The notes beneath the pieces were generated by a model that saw only the letters and a list, made by a program, of their open reading frames with translations, was not told where the DNA came from and did no database searches. From assembly GCF_031656915.1 (NCBI RefSeq), contig NZ_CP134227.1, positions 2,790,001-2,854,000 of the forward strand: a stretch of 64,000 bases of DNA, in the 5' to 3' direction. The translations under genes were made by a program, and so were the position numbers. Source of the DNA: Nocardioides marmorisolisilvae. GTDB taxonomy: Bacteria > Actinomycetota > Actinomycetes > Propionibacteriales > Nocardioidaceae. Shown here one piece after another: positions 1-8,673 of the stretch (the stretch's first letter is position 1; each line of letters begins with the position of its first letter).

Positions 1-469
1 CGCGCCGCTCCGCCTTCCCGACCCCACGCACCTCGAGACCGAAGGCGATGTTGTCGCGCACGGAGCGGTGTGGCAGCAATCCGAAGTTCTGGAAGACCAT
101 CGCCACGTGCTTGCGGCGCAGCTCTCGGAGCTGACTCTCGTCGGCGGTCGTGATCTCCCGCCCGCTCATCACCACAGACCCGGCGCTGGGCTCGATCAGC
201 CGGGTCAGCAGCCGGACCAGCGTCGACTTTCCCGAGCCCGACAGGCCCATCACCACGAACACCTCGCCCGGGGACACCTCGAAGGAGACGTCCTTGACCG
301 CCATCACGCAGCCGGTCTTGGCCTGCAGGTCCTTGCGGGACAGGTCGGCGTCGGGGGTGCCGATGATCGAGCCGGCCTTGTTGCCGAAGATCTTCCACAG
401 CGACTCGACCCGGAGCGCGGCGTCGCTGCTGTCCGGCGTCGCCGGAGCGGGGTGTAGGTCTGTGCTCAT
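1..469 (-). CDS. Glycine betaine/proline-type ABC transporter ATPase, partial (C-terminus off window)
   Basis: This is the ATP-binding subunit of an osmolyte ABC importer of the ProV/OpuAA type, which would energise uptake of glycine betaine or a similar quaternary amine at the membrane. The visible first ~156 residues contain Walker A GLSGSGKST and a Q-loop reading FQNFGLLPHRSV; the LSGGQ and Walker B parts lie beyond the left edge. The ATG at 467-469 overlaps the stop of the upstream choline dehydrogenase gene by one base (TGATG), so the two are probably translationally coupled. Being last in an operon after betaine aldehyde and choline dehydrogenases supports betaine or choline as substrate. 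The exact substrate cannot be read from the ATPase alone. Confidence 0.85.
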   Translation of the reverse strand, partial: MSTDLHPAPATPDSSDAALRVESLWKIFGNKAGSIIGTPDADLSRKDLQAKTGCVMAVKDVSFEVSPGEVFVVMGLSGSGKSTLVRLLTRLIEPSAGSVVMSGREITTADESQLRELRRKHVAMVFQNFGLLPHRSVRDNIAFGLEVRGVGKAERR

Positions 470-2208
470 CAGGCGTCTTCCTTCGTGGTGGGTACGCCGG
501 CGGCGTTGCGCTGGTCCCCTGGCGGGTAGAGCGGGGTGCTCTCGCGATAGCGGTAGTAGGGCACGTCGACCGCGGCCAGCGGCGTGTTTCCCGCAATCAG
601 GTCGGCCGCCTTCTCGGCAACCATCATCACGGGGGCGTAGATGTTGCCGTTGGTGACGTAGGGGAAGACAGAGGCGTCGACGACCCGCAGACCGTCGACT
701 CCGTGCACCCGCATCGTGTCCGGGTCGACCACGGACATCGGGTCCGCCTCGATCGAGCCCATCTTCGCCGTGCAGGAGGGGTGCAGCGCGGTCTCGGCAT
801 CGCGGGCGACCCAGTCGAGGATCTGCTCGTCGGTCTCCACGCTGGGCCCGGGAGAGAGCTCGCCGTCGTTGTACGGCGCGAACGCCGGCTGGGTGAGGAT
901 GTCGCGTGCGACCCGGATCGCCTCGACCCACTCCTTGCGGTCGGTCGGCGTGGACAGGTAGTTGAACTGCAGCGAGGGGTGCTCGCGCGGGTCGGTCGAG
1001 CGGATCAACACACGCCCGCGGGTGTCGGCGTACATCGGGCCGATGTGCACCTGGTAGCCGTGGCCCTCGGTGGGCGCGCTGCCGTCGTACCGGATCGCGA
1101 TCGGCAGGAAGTGGAACATCAGGTTCGGGTAGTCGACGTCCTCGTTGCTGCGCGCGAAGCCGCCGCCCTCGAAATGGTTCGTCGCGCCCAGGCCCCTGCG
1201 GTGGACAAGCCAGTCGTAGCCGATCTTCGGCCGGTTCCGCATCCGCAGGCCGGGCGCGATCGAGACCGGCTGCTTCGACGCGTACTGGATGTAGACCTCG
1301 AGGTGGTCCTGGAGGTTCTCCCCGACGCCGGGAAGGTCCGCGACGACGGGTACGCCGAGCGCGGACAGCGCGGCCGCGTTGCCCACACCGGAGAGCTGCA
1401 GCAACTGAGGCGTGTTGATCGCACCACCGCAGAGGATCACCTCGCCGGCGGCGACGGTACGGCGACCTCGGCCTGCGCGGCGGTACTCCACCCCGGTCGC
1501 CCGCTTGCCGTCGAAGACCACCCGGGTGGCCATCGCCAGCGTCTCGACCCGCAGGTTCTTCCGGTTCATCACGGGGTGGAGGTAGGCCCGCGCCGCCGAG
1601 AGCCTGCGGCCGCGGTAGACGTTGCGGTCGAACTTGGCGAAGCCCTCCTGGCGGTAGCCGTTCACGTCGTCGGTGAGGTGGTAGCCGGCCTGCTGCACGG
1701 CCTCGAAGAACGCTCCGAACAAGGGGTTGTCCGCCGGGCCTCGCTCGAGCTTCAACGGGCCGTCGCCGCCGCGCCACTCGTCGGCGCCGGCGAGGCAGGT
1801 CTCCATCCGCTTGAAGTAGGGCAGGCAGTGCAGGTAGTCCCACGACTCCATCCCCGGGTCGGCCGCCCAGCGCTGGTAGTCCAGCGGGTTGCCACGCTGG
1901 AAGATCATCCCGTTGATGCTGCTCGACCCACCGAGGACCTTGCCCCGGGCGTGGAAGACCCGGCGTCCGCCCATGTGCGGCTCCGGATCGCTCTCGTACT
2001 TCCAGTCGTACAGGCGGTTGCCGATCGGGAACGGCAGCGCGGCCGGCATGTGGATGAACGGGTCGATCCGGAAGTCGGACCGGCCGGCCTCCAGCACCAG
2101 CACGCTGGTGCCCGGATCGGCACTGAGCCGGTTGGCGAGCGCACAACCGGCAGATCCGCCCCCCACGATGACGTAGTCGTAGCGGCCGCCCGCGGTCCGC
2201 GCGCTCAC
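469..2208 (-). CDS. betA: Choline dehydrogenase-like GMC flavoprotein
   Basis: This 579-residue GMC oxidoreductase probably oxidises choline to betaine aldehyde using FAD. The N-terminus has the dinucleotide motif [11 protein letters not shown], followed by the GMC signature around GGSSSINGM. Near the C-terminus [10 protein letters not shown] carries the proposed catalytic His, and [20 protein letters not shown] is the usual closing motif of BetA proteins. Length is normal for the family (about 550-580). It overlaps the upstream aldehyde dehydrogenase gene by 4 bases and the downstream ABC ATPase gene by 1 base, giving a three-gene operon. GMC enzymes are hard to tell apart; the choline assignment rests mainly on this context. 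Confidence 0.85.
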   Translation of the reverse strand: MSARTAGGRYDYVIVGGGSAGCALANRLSADPGTSVLVLEAGRSDFRIDPFIHMPAALPFPIGNRLYDWKYESDPEPHMGGRRVFHARGKVLGGSSSINGMIFQRGNPLDYQRWAADPGMESWDYLHCLPYFKRMETCLAGADEWRGGDGPLKLERGPADNPLFGAFFEAVQQAGYHLTDDVNGYRQEGFAKFDRNVYRGRRLSAARAYLHPVMNRKNLRVETLAMATRVVFDGKRATGVEYRRAGRGRRTVAAGEVILCGGAINTPQLLQLSGVGNAAALSALGVPVVADLPGVGENLQDHLEVYIQYASKQPVSIAPGLRMRNRPKIGYDWLVHRRGLGATNHFEGGGFARSNEDVDYPNLMFHFLPIAIRYDGSAPTEGHGYQVHIGPMYADTRGRVLIRSTDPREHPSLQFNYLSTPTDRKEWVEAIRVARDILTQPAFAPYNDGELSPGPSVETDEQILDWVARDAETALHPSCTAKMGSIEADPMSVVDPDTMRVHGVDGLRVVDASVFPYVTNGNIYAPVMMVAEKAADLIAGNTPLAAVDVPYYRYRESTPLYPPGDQRNAAGVPTTKEDA

Positions 2209-3671
2209 GCGAACCAGCCCTGGGCCGCGGGGTCGATGTTGTGCCAGATGTGCTTGGTCTCCTGGTACTCATCGAGGCCGGCCCGGCCGAGCTCCCGGCC
2301 GATCCCGGACTGCTTGTAGCCGCCCCACTCCGCCTGCGGGACGTACGGGTGGTAGTCGTTGATCCAGACCGTCCCCATCCGCAACCGGGCGGCGACCCGT
2401 TGGGCCTTGCCGGCGTCCTGGGTCCAGACCGCACCCGCGAGCCCGTAGATGCTGTCGTTCGCGATGGCGACCGCCTCGTCCTCGTCGGTGAAGGTCTCCA
2501 CGGTCAGCACCGGCCCGAACGACTCGTCCTGGGTGACCGACATCGCGGACGAGCAGCGGTCGAGCACGGTGGGCGGGTAGTAGAACCCGTCGGCGAGCGC
2601 GGGGTCGTCGGGCCTAACGCCTCCACAGCGCAGGACCGCGCCCTCGGCGATCCCCGCGGCGACGTACCGCTCGACCTTGTCACGGTGCTGGGCGCTGGTC
2701 AGCGGGCCGGTCTGGGCCTTGTCGTCGAACGGGCCGCCGAGCCGGATCCGGCCGGCCCGCTCGACCACGGCGTCGACGAACTCGTCGTGGATCGACTCCT
2801 CGATCACCAGACGTGCACCGGCCGAGCAGACCTGGCCCGAGTGCAGGAAGACCGCGGCCAGGGCCAGGTCGAGGGCCGCTGCGCGGTCGGCGTCGGCGAA
2901 GACGACGTTGGGGTTCTTGCCGCCGAGCTCGAGGGCGACCCGTTTCACGGTTCCCGACGCGGCGGCCATGACCGCCTTGCCGGTAGCCAGACCACCGGTG
3001 AAGGAGACCAGGTCGACGCGCGGGTCCTCCGAGAGCGGAGCTCCGGCGTGCGGCCCGGAGCCGACCACCAGGTTCGCCACGCCAGCCGGCAGGCCGGCCT
3101 CGAGGAGCAGGCGGACCAGGTGGATCGCGGTGTGCGGGGTCAGCTCGCTGGGCTTGAGGACGAAGGTGTTTCCGGCGGCCAGGCACGGCGCCACCTTCCA
3201 TGACGCCTGAAGCAGCGGGTAGTTCCACGGGGTGATCAGCCCGCAGACGCCGACCGGCTCGCGCACGATCCGGCTGACCACGCCGGGGTTGCCCGTGTCG
3301 ACCACCCGTCCGGCGTGCTCCGCGGCCACGTGGCCGTAGTGGCGGAAGACGCCGACCACGTCCTCGATGTCGTACTCGCTCTCGACCAGCCGCTTACCGG
3401 TGTCCAGGGACTCCTCCCGCGCGAGCTGCGCCTTGTCGCGCACCAGCAGGTCGGCCACCCGGAGCAGCAGGTCTCCCCGCTGTCGCGCCGGAGTGCGCGG
3501 CCAGGGTCCCTCGTGGAAGGCTCGGTGCGCCGCGGCGATCGCCAGATCGGTGTCCTCCGGTCCGGCCTCGTCGATCTCCGCGACCAGGCTGCCGTCTGCG
3601 GGGCAGCGGATCTCTCGGCGACCGCCCGCACGGGCAGCCACCCAGCGTCCATCGTGGTGGATCTCCGGCAA
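2205..3671 (-). CDS. betB: Betaine aldehyde dehydrogenase (ALDH superfamily)
   Basis: A 488-residue NAD(P)-dependent aldehyde dehydrogenase, predicted to convert betaine aldehyde to glycine betaine. Visible are the cofactor-binding [12 protein letters not shown], the general-base Glu in LELGGKNPN, and the nucleophilic Cys in HSGQVCSAG. It is the first gene of the leftward betB-betA-ABC operon. The predicted start is a TTG at 3671; no better ATG lies nearby, and the protein begins close to the domain as BetB proteins do. The operator-like repeat at 3711-3746 sits about 40 bases upstream. Substrate is inferred from the neighbouring choline dehydrogenase; the ALDH fold itself is certain. Confidence 0.85.
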   Translation of the reverse strand: MPEIHHDGRWVAARAGGRREIRCPADGSLVAEIDEAGPEDTDLAIAAAHRAFHEGPWPRTPARQRGDLLLRVADLLVRDKAQLAREESLDTGKRLVESEYDIEDVVGVFRHYGHVAAEHAGRVVDTGNPGVVSRIVREPVGVCGLITPWNYPLLQASWKVAPCLAAGNTFVLKPSELTPHTAIHLVRLLLEAGLPAGVANLVVGSGPHAGAPLSEDPRVDLVSFTGGLATGKAVMAAASGTVKRVALELGGKNPNVVFADADRAAALDLALAAVFLHSGQVCSAGARLVIEESIHDEFVDAVVERAGRIRLGGPFDDKAQTGPLTSAQHRDKVERYVAAGIAEGAVLRCGGVRPDDPALADGFYYPPTVLDRCSSAMSVTQDESFGPVLTVETFTDEDEAVAIANDSIYGLAGAVWTQDAGKAQRVAARLRMGTVWINDYHPYVPQAEWGGYKQSGIGRELGRAGLDEYQETKHIWHNIDPAAQGWFA

Positions 3672-3710
3672 CCGCGAACCCCGCTCCTGTGTCGGTCGGT
3701 CCGGTCACGT

Positions 3711-3746
3711 GTTGCGCAGCACGCAACATGATGCCTGCAGCGCAAC
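3711..3746. promoter_or_regulatory. Candidate IclR operator upstream of betB
   Basis: Outer arms GTTGCGC (3711-3717) and GCGCAAC (3740-3746) form an inverted repeat with a 22-base spacer. A second CGCAAC (3722-3727) pairs with the left arm at closer range. The same outer arms with a 23-base spacer occur at 4621-4657, on the other side of the IclR gene. Its position just before betB suggests control of the betaine operon by that regulator, which is inferred. Confidence 0.55.
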
Positions 3747-3810
3747 TCGCCCTGCCGTTGAGGATGATGCTCCGCCGGGGGTACGTCAAGCAGTCGGCGC
3801 AGACCGTGGC

Positions 3811-4584
3811 CTAACTGCGACGCCCCCAGCCCAGCCGGAACGACACCTCGCCGGCCGCGCGGAGCAGCTGCTCGACCGCCTCCGCGACGCGCTCGTCCGC
3901 CAGCCGGAAGGTCGGCCCGGAGACGCTCATCGAGGCGATCACGTCGCCGTGGGCGTTGCGGATCGGTGCAGCCACAGCGGTCAGCCCCCGCTCGAGCTCG
4001 TCGACCGCCTCGGCGTAGCCCCGCTCGCGCACCCGCGAGAGCTCGGATCGCAGCCGGCTCTTCCGGGTGATCGTCCGCTCGGTGTACGCCGGCAGCGTGG
4101 CGAGCGCAGCGTCGAGCTGGGCCCCGTCGAGCTCGCTGAGCAGAACCTTGCCGTTGCTGGTGGCATGGAGCGGGATGTGCTGGCCCACCCAGTTGTGCGA
4201 CTGCAGTGACGAGGAGCCGGCGACCTGGTCGACGTAGAGCGCGGAGTTCTCCGAGAGCACCGCGAGGTTGACGGTCTCGCCGGTGTCTGCCGCCAGCTGG
4301 CGACAGATCGGGCGGGCCTCCTGGACCAGGTCCAGCCGGGCGGTGGTGGCGCCGGCCAGGCGCAGCATCCCGACTCCAAGGCGGTACTTGCCGCGGTCGC
4401 CGGTCTGCTCGACCAGGTCGTGGCCCTCCAGGGTGCTGACCAGCCGGAAGGCAGTGCTCTTGTGCACATCGAGCTCAGCGGCGATCTCGGTGACCCCGGC
4501 CTCACCGACCCTCGCCAGCACCTCGAGGATGTTCAAGGCGCGCTCGACGGACTGGACCCCCTCACCCGCACGTGCGATCGCCAT
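3811..4584 (-). CDS. IclR-family transcriptional regulator (betaine/one-carbon region)
   Basis: A 257-residue IclR-type regulator. An N-terminal winged helix-turn-helix (around VTEIAAELDVHKSTAFRLV, residues ~30-50) is followed by the effector-binding domain with the family pattern HATSNGKVLLSEL and the C-terminal RERGYAEAVDELERGL. The ATG at 4584 was chosen because the conserved start of the domain (GVQSVERALNILE) follows within ten residues; a longer reading frame upstream would overlap the divergent gene. It lies between the betB operon and purU, both preceded by the same inverted-repeat motif, so it probably controls both and itself. The ligand is unknown; choline, betaine or a breakdown product is a reasonable guess. 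Confidence 0.85.
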   Translation of the reverse strand: MAIARAGEGVQSVERALNILEVLARVGEAGVTEIAAELDVHKSTAFRLVSTLEGHDLVEQTGDRGKYRLGVGMLRLAGATTARLDLVQEARPICRQLAADTGETVNLAVLSENSALYVDQVAGSSSLQSHNWVGQHIPLHATSNGKVLLSELDGAQLDAALATLPAYTERTITRKSRLRSELSRVRERGYAEAVDELERGLTAVAAPIRNAHGDVIASMSVSGPTFRLADERVAEAVEQLLRAAGEVSFRLGWGRRS

Positions 4585-4620
4585 GAGGGGAGAGTAGACG
4601 AACCTCGGCAGCGGTGGGCC

Positions 4621-4657
4621 GTTGCGCATCGCACGAAGTCGTCGCAGAATGCGCAAC
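4621..4657. promoter_or_regulatory. Candidate IclR operator between the IclR gene and purU
   Basis: A perfect 9-base inverted repeat, GTTGCGCAT (4621-4629) and ATGCGCAAC (4649-4657), lies in the 97-base divergent intergenic region. Outer arms and overall span (37 bases) match the element at 3711-3746. It probably is the binding site of the adjacent IclR protein. Confidence 0.6.
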
Positions 4658-4681
4658 GACCCCCAACCGAACGAGGTGCCC

Positions 4682-5569
4682 ATGGTGCTGCCCGTATCCG
4701 CGAACGCCAGCAGTCCGGCCGGCGACTTCGTGCTCACCATCGTGTGCCCCGACCGGCCCGGGATCGTGCACGCCGTCTCGGGCTTCCTGACCGGCCACGG
4801 CGGCAACATCATCGAGAGCCAGCAGTACGGGGACCAGCTGGTCGACCGCTTCTTCATGCGGATCGACTTCGAGGTCGCCGACAGCGGCGTCACCGCCGAC
4901 CAACTCCGCGGGGAGTTCGCCGAGGTCGCGAGCCGGTTCGACATGCGGTTCGAGTTGTGGGACGCGGCCGCGCCGTACCGAACGCTCATCATGGTGTCCA
5001 AGCACCTGCACTGCCTCAACGACCTGCTGTTCCGGTACAGCACCCGCTCCCTGCAGATCGACATCCCCGCGGTGGTCTCCAACCACCCGGACGCCGAGCC
5101 GCTGGTCCGGTCCTACGGGATCCCGTTCCACCACGTCCCGGTCACCGCCGGCACCAAGGCGGAGGCCGAGGCCGAGGTCCTGCGTCTGGTCAAGGAGCAT
5201 GGCGTCCACCTGGTCGTGTTGGCGCGCTATATGCAGGTGCTCAGCGACGACCTGTGCCGCGAGCTGTCCGGCAAGGCGATCAACATCCACCACTCGTTCC
5301 TGCCCAGCTTCAAGGGCGCCAAGCCCTACCACCAGGCCTTCGAGCGGGGCGTCAAGCTCGTCGGCGCGACCGCGCACTACGTGACCGCCGACCTTGACGA
5401 GGGTCCGATCATCGAGCAGGACGTGATGCGGGTCGACCATGCGCACACCCAGGAGCAGCTCGTCTCCGCCGGCCGGGATGTCGAGGCCCAGGTGCTGTCC
5501 CGCGCCGTTCGCTGGCACTCGGAGTCACGGGTCCTGCTCAACGGCCATCGCACGGTGGTCTTCCGCTGA
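4682..5569 (+). CDS. purU: Formyltetrahydrofolate deformylase
   Basis: A 295-residue enzyme hydrolysing 10-formyl-THF to formate and THF. An N-terminal ACT-type domain (begins FVLTIVCPDRPGIVHAVSGF) precedes the formyltransferase-fold catalytic domain with NIHHSFLPSFKGAKPYHQAF and the active-site Asp in DEGPIIEQ. Length fits the family (about 280-300). The ATG at 4682 follows a purine-rich GAGGTG; an in-frame start at 4622 would begin inside the operator repeat. Its place between betaine genes and a corrinoid demethylation system suggests that it empties the one-carbon pool when methyl groups are oxidised, rather than serving purine synthesis. The formate produced could feed the formate dehydrogenase encoded at 53056-58216. 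Confidence 0.9.
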   Translation: MVLPVSANASSPAGDFVLTIVCPDRPGIVHAVSGFLTGHGGNIIESQQYGDQLVDRFFMRIDFEVADSGVTADQLRGEFAEVASRFDMRFELWDAAAPYRTLIMVSKHLHCLNDLLFRYSTRSLQIDIPAVVSNHPDAEPLVRSYGIPFHHVPVTAGTKAEAEAEVLRLVKEHGVHLVVLARYMQVLSDDLCRELSGKAINIHHSFLPSFKGAKPYHQAFERGVKLVGATAHYVTADLDEGPIIEQDVMRVDHAHTQEQLVSAGRDVEAQVLSRAVRWHSESRVLLNGHRTVVFR

Positions 5570-5591
5570 CCTCGGATCGGCCGGGGCCACC

Positions 5592-7031
5592 TCAGTCGCC
5601 GAGCTCCTTGCGGCGGCGTATGACGTACTCCTCCAGTTCGGCCCGCACTGCGTCGTCGAGCTCGGGAGCGACGTACTCCTCGAGCTTCTGCTTGTAGATC
5701 CTCTCGGCGCGCGCAGCGGCGTCCGTGCCTCCGTTGCGCATCCACCGCTCGTAGTTCTCCGAGGAGGAGAGCAGCGGGCGGTAGAAGCAGTCGCGGAACC
5801 GCTCCATGGTGTGCGCAGCGCCGAGGAAGTGGCCGCCGTGACCGACCTCCTCGTGGGCACCGAAGGCCATCGACGCCTCGTCTATCTCCAGGGGGGTGAA
5901 CTCGGCCTGCAGCATCTGCAGGATCTCGATGTCCACGACGAACTTCTCGTAGCCGGCGACCAGGCCGCCCTCGAGCCAGCCGGCGGAGTGCATCACCCAG
6001 TTGGCGCCGGCAAGGAACGTCGGCAGCATCGTCATCAGCGCCTCGTACCCGGCCTGGGCGTCGGGCACCTGCGAGGAGGTCAGCCCGCCGCCGGTGCGGA
6101 ACGGGAGCCCGAAGTGCCGGGCGATCTGGCCGGTGCAGAGCAGGCCGATCCCGGACTCCGGGGTGCCGAACGTGGGCGAGCCCGACTGCATGTCGATGTT
6201 GGACAGGAACGACCCGAAGATCACCGGGGTGCCGGGTCGGATCAGCTGAGAGAGCGCGATGCCCGACAGGGCCTCGGTGATCTGCTGGACCAGTGCCGCG
6301 GGGATCGTCACCGGTGACATCGCGCCCATCAGGATGAACGGCGTGAGGACCACGGGCTGGCCGGCGGCGGAGTACTCGAACTGGGCCTCGAGCATCCGGT
6401 CGTCCCAGCGCAGCGGCGAGTTGCAGTTGATCAGCGAGATCGACGCCGGCGTCCGCTCGATGTTCTCGCGACCGCCGAACAGGATCGAGCCCATCGCGAT
6501 GGTGTCCGCGGCATTGACGCCCGAGACCACGTTGCCCATGTAGACCTTGTCGGTCAACGTCTGCAGCGCGTAGGTCATGTCGAGATGCCGGCTGTCCAGC
6601 GGAGTGTCATTCGGCTCGCAGATCACCCCGCCCGCGGAGTCGAGGACCGGGAAGGACTGCGCCAGCTTGGTGAAGTTGCGGAAGTCGTCCATGGTCGCGT
6701 CCCGGCGTACCTCCCCCTGGCGGACGAACGGTGGACCGTAGACGGCACCGAACGCCATCGAATCGCCGCCGATGTGGATGCTGTGCTCGGGGTTGCGGGC
6801 CCGGACGTCGAACTCGGCCGGCGCCTTGGCCACCTGGGCGAGGACGAAGTCGGGGTCGAGGAAGACGGTGTTGTCCTCCACGCGCTGACCGGCCTGGCGG
6901 AACAGCTCGAGGGCGCGGTCGTCGAGGAACTCCACGCCGATCTCGGTGATCAGCTTGCGCCAGCCCTTGTCCAGGGTCGCCAGCGCCTCCTCGGAGAGGA
7001 TCTCGTAACGGGGCATCCGGTTGACGAACAT
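5592..7031 (-). CDS. MttB/MtgB-family quaternary amine:corrinoid methyltransferase
   Basis: A 479-residue member of the trimethylamine methyltransferase (MttB) superfamily. These TIM-barrel enzymes move a methyl group from a methylated amine to a Co(I) corrinoid protein. No in-frame amber codon is present, so this is the non-pyrrolysine branch, which includes glycine betaine (MtgB), proline betaine and carnitine methyltransferases. Adjacent choline and betaine genes favour glycine betaine as substrate, giving dimethylglycine. It is transcribed away from the second IclR gene, with a perfect palindrome between them. Cognate corrinoid protein, THF methyltransferase and activator are encoded just to the right. 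The substrate is inferred; family membership is clear from residues such as GAVYGPPFV and FGAHEEVGHGGHFLGA. Confidence 0.85.
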   Translation of the reverse strand: MFVNRMPRYEILSEEALATLDKGWRKLITEIGVEFLDDRALELFRQAGQRVEDNTVFLDPDFVLAQVAKAPAEFDVRARNPEHSIHIGGDSMAFGAVYGPPFVRQGEVRRDATMDDFRNFTKLAQSFPVLDSAGGVICEPNDTPLDSRHLDMTYALQTLTDKVYMGNVVSGVNAADTIAMGSILFGGRENIERTPASISLINCNSPLRWDDRMLEAQFEYSAAGQPVVLTPFILMGAMSPVTIPAALVQQITEALSGIALSQLIRPGTPVIFGSFLSNIDMQSGSPTFGTPESGIGLLCTGQIARHFGLPFRTGGGLTSSQVPDAQAGYEALMTMLPTFLAGANWVMHSAGWLEGGLVAGYEKFVVDIEILQMLQAEFTPLEIDEASMAFGAHEEVGHGGHFLGAAHTMERFRDCFYRPLLSSSENYERWMRNGGTDAAARAERIYKQKLEEYVAPELDDAVRAELEEYVIRRRKELGD

Positions 7032-7110
7032 CGGTCCTCCTGCGGCTCGCGGAATCGGCGGCGATCAGGCCACCGAAAGGCTTGACCCACCTCGCTCGGC
7101 ATCCTAGCCT

Positions 7111-7140
7111 CATGATATGGGCACCTAGTTCCATATCATG
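7111..7140. promoter_or_regulatory. Operator-like palindrome between mttB-like and IclR genes
   Basis: A perfect 10-base inverted repeat, CATGATATGG (7111-7120) and CCATATCATG (7131-7140), with a 10-base spacer in the 203-base divergent region. Arm centres are about two helical turns apart, as expected for a dimeric or tetrameric regulator. A TAGGAT box on the minus strand just to the left (7100-7105) could be the -10 of the methyltransferase promoter. The adjacent IclR protein is the likely ligand. Confidence 0.6.
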
Positions 7141-7234
7141 GAACTCTGGTCCAGCGTCCGGCGACAGCGGCAGACGCGCAAGCAGGCCCCAAGACAGGCC
7201 CAAGACAGACAGACCCAGAAACAGGAGGAGACCG

Positions 7235-8011
7235 GTGGCCAGGTCCGTCGCGCCGAACACGGGTACTCAAGCGATCGACCGCGCAGCCTTGCTGGTGGCG
7301 ACCGTGGTCCGCGCCGACGAGCCCCTGTCCTTCCTCGACCTGCACAGCGAGAGTGGGCTGCCCCGCTCGACCACCTCCCGGCTGCTGACCGCGCTCGAGC
7401 GCACCGAGCTGCTCGAGCGCAACAGCGCCGGCAGCTACGTCGCGGGGCCGCTGTTCTGGCTCTATGCCACCCGGCACGACCCGTGGGAGGAGCTGGTCCG
7501 GCTCGCCCGGCCCACGCTAGAGCGGATCGGCACCGAGACCGGTGAGACGGTCAACCTCTCCGTCGCCCGCGGCGAGCGGGTGGTCCAGGTCGCGCAGGTC
7601 GACTCGACCTATCTCCTCGGCACCCGCGACTGGACCGAGGTCGACGTGCCGGCGCACTGCTCGGCGCTCGGCAAGGTGCTGCTCGCGTACGGCGCTCTGG
7701 CGATGCCGACCGGGCCGCTCGAGCAGGTCACGCCGAGCACGATCACCGACCCCGCCACGCTGCGCCGGCAACTGGGTCAGGTCGTCCGCCGCGGCTACGC
7801 CAGCACGGTGGACGAGCTCGAGATCGGGCTCACCGGCATCGGTGCGCCGGTCCGCGGCAGTGGCGGTGAGGTCATCGCGGCACTGGGCGTCTCGGGCCCC
7901 AACCCGCGGCTGGAGGAGCGGCTCGACGAGGTCGGCCGGTTGTTGAGTGACCGAGGCGAGCAGCTTTCCGGGCTGCTCCGTCGGCGAACCCGAAAGGAAG
8001 GCGTTGCATGA
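7235..8011 (+). CDS. IclR-family regulator of the corrinoid methyl-transfer operon
   Basis: A 258-residue IclR-type regulator, paralogous to the one at 3811-4584 but clearly different. The N-terminal helix-turn-helix reads SESGLPRSTTSRLLTALE; the ligand domain contains TGETVNLSVARGERVVQV, PAHCSALGKVLLAYG and the closing RRGYASTVDELEIGLTGIG. The GTG at 7235 was chosen because GGAGG stands six bases upstream and the domain begins soon after; an ATG 51 codons earlier would lie in the palindrome region. It heads an operon with the corrinoid protein gene (ATGA overlap at 8008) and probably represses itself and the divergent methyltransferase through the 7111-7140 palindrome. Confidence 0.85.
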   Translation: MARSVAPNTGTQAIDRAALLVATVVRADEPLSFLDLHSESGLPRSTTSRLLTALERTELLERNSAGSYVAGPLFWLYATRHDPWEELVRLARPTLERIGTETGETVNLSVARGERVVQVAQVDSTYLLGTRDWTEVDVPAHCSALGKVLLAYGALAMPTGPLEQVTPSTITDPATLRRQLGQVVRRGYASTVDELEIGLTGIGAPVRGSGGEVIAALGVSGPNPRLEERLDEVGRLLSDRGEQLSGLLRRRTRKEGVA

Positions 8012-8673
8012 CACCCGAGGAGATTCTGCAAGGCCTGTACGACGACACGCTGGTGGGCAACGCGCCCCATGTGCTCGAGCTGACCCATGAGGGGCTGGCC
8101 CTGAACATGGAGCCGCAGACCCTGCTCTTCGACGCCCTGATCCCCTCGCTCGAGGAGGTGGGCGCCCGCTTCGAGCGTGGTGACTTCTTCGTTCCGGAGA
8201 TGCTGATTGCCGGCCGCGCGATGGCCGGCGCGATGGAGGTGCTCCGACCCCTGCTCGCCGAGACCGGCGTCGAGACCATCGGCAAGTTCGTGATGGGAAC
8301 CGTGAAGGGCGACGTGCACGACATCGGCAAGAACCTGGTCAACATCATGCTCGAGGGAGCCGGCTTCGAGGTCATCGACCTCGGGGTCCAGGTCGCTCCC
8401 GAGAAGTTCGTCGCGGCCATCGAGGAGCACCAGCCCGACATCGTCGGTTTCTCGGCGTTCCTGACCACCACCATGCCGATGTTCAAGGCCAACATGAACG
8501 CCCTTGAGAAGGGCGGCCTGCGCGATCAGGTGATCGTGATGGTCGGCGGAGCCCCCGTCACCCAGGAGTACGCCGATGCGGTCGGTGCCGACGGCTACGC
8601 AGCCGACGCCTCAGCGACCGTCAAGAAGGCCAAGGCTCTCCTCAAGGAGAAGCGCGCCAAGGTTCTCGCATGA
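8008..8673 (+). CDS. Corrinoid (B12-binding) methyl-carrier protein, MtgC/MttC type
   Basis: A 221-residue methyl carrier. Residues ~1-90 form the helical cap domain typical of MtaC/MttC/MtgC proteins, and the rest is the Rossmann B12 domain. The signature GDVHDIGKN places the cobalt-binding His at residue 104 (D102, H104, G107); VGFSAFLTTTM and MVGGAPVTQEYADAVGADGY complete the corrinoid pocket. It accepts the methyl group from the MttB-family enzyme and passes it to the THF methyltransferase encoded next. Start overlaps the IclR stop and its own stop overlaps the next start (ATGA both times), so expression is tightly coupled. Confidence 0.92.
   Translation: MTPEEILQGLYDDTLVGNAPHVLELTHEGLALNMEPQTLLFDALIPSLEEVGARFERGDFFVPEMLIAGRAMAGAMEVLRPLLAETGVETIGKFVMGTVKGDVHDIGKNLVNIMLEGAGFEVIDLGVQVAPEKFVAAIEEHQPDIVGFSAFLTTTMPMFKANMNALEKGGLRDQVIVMVGGAPVTQEYADAVGADGYAADASATVKKAKALLKEKRAKVLA

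Noticed and set aside
3811-5082. Long 423-residue version of the first IclR protein
   Set aside because: The extra N-terminal part runs antisense through purU and the operator; the domain begins right after the ATG at 4584.
5592-7031. Pyrrolysine in the MttB-like protein
   Set aside because: The frame has no internal amber codon; it is the non-pyrrolysine branch of the family.
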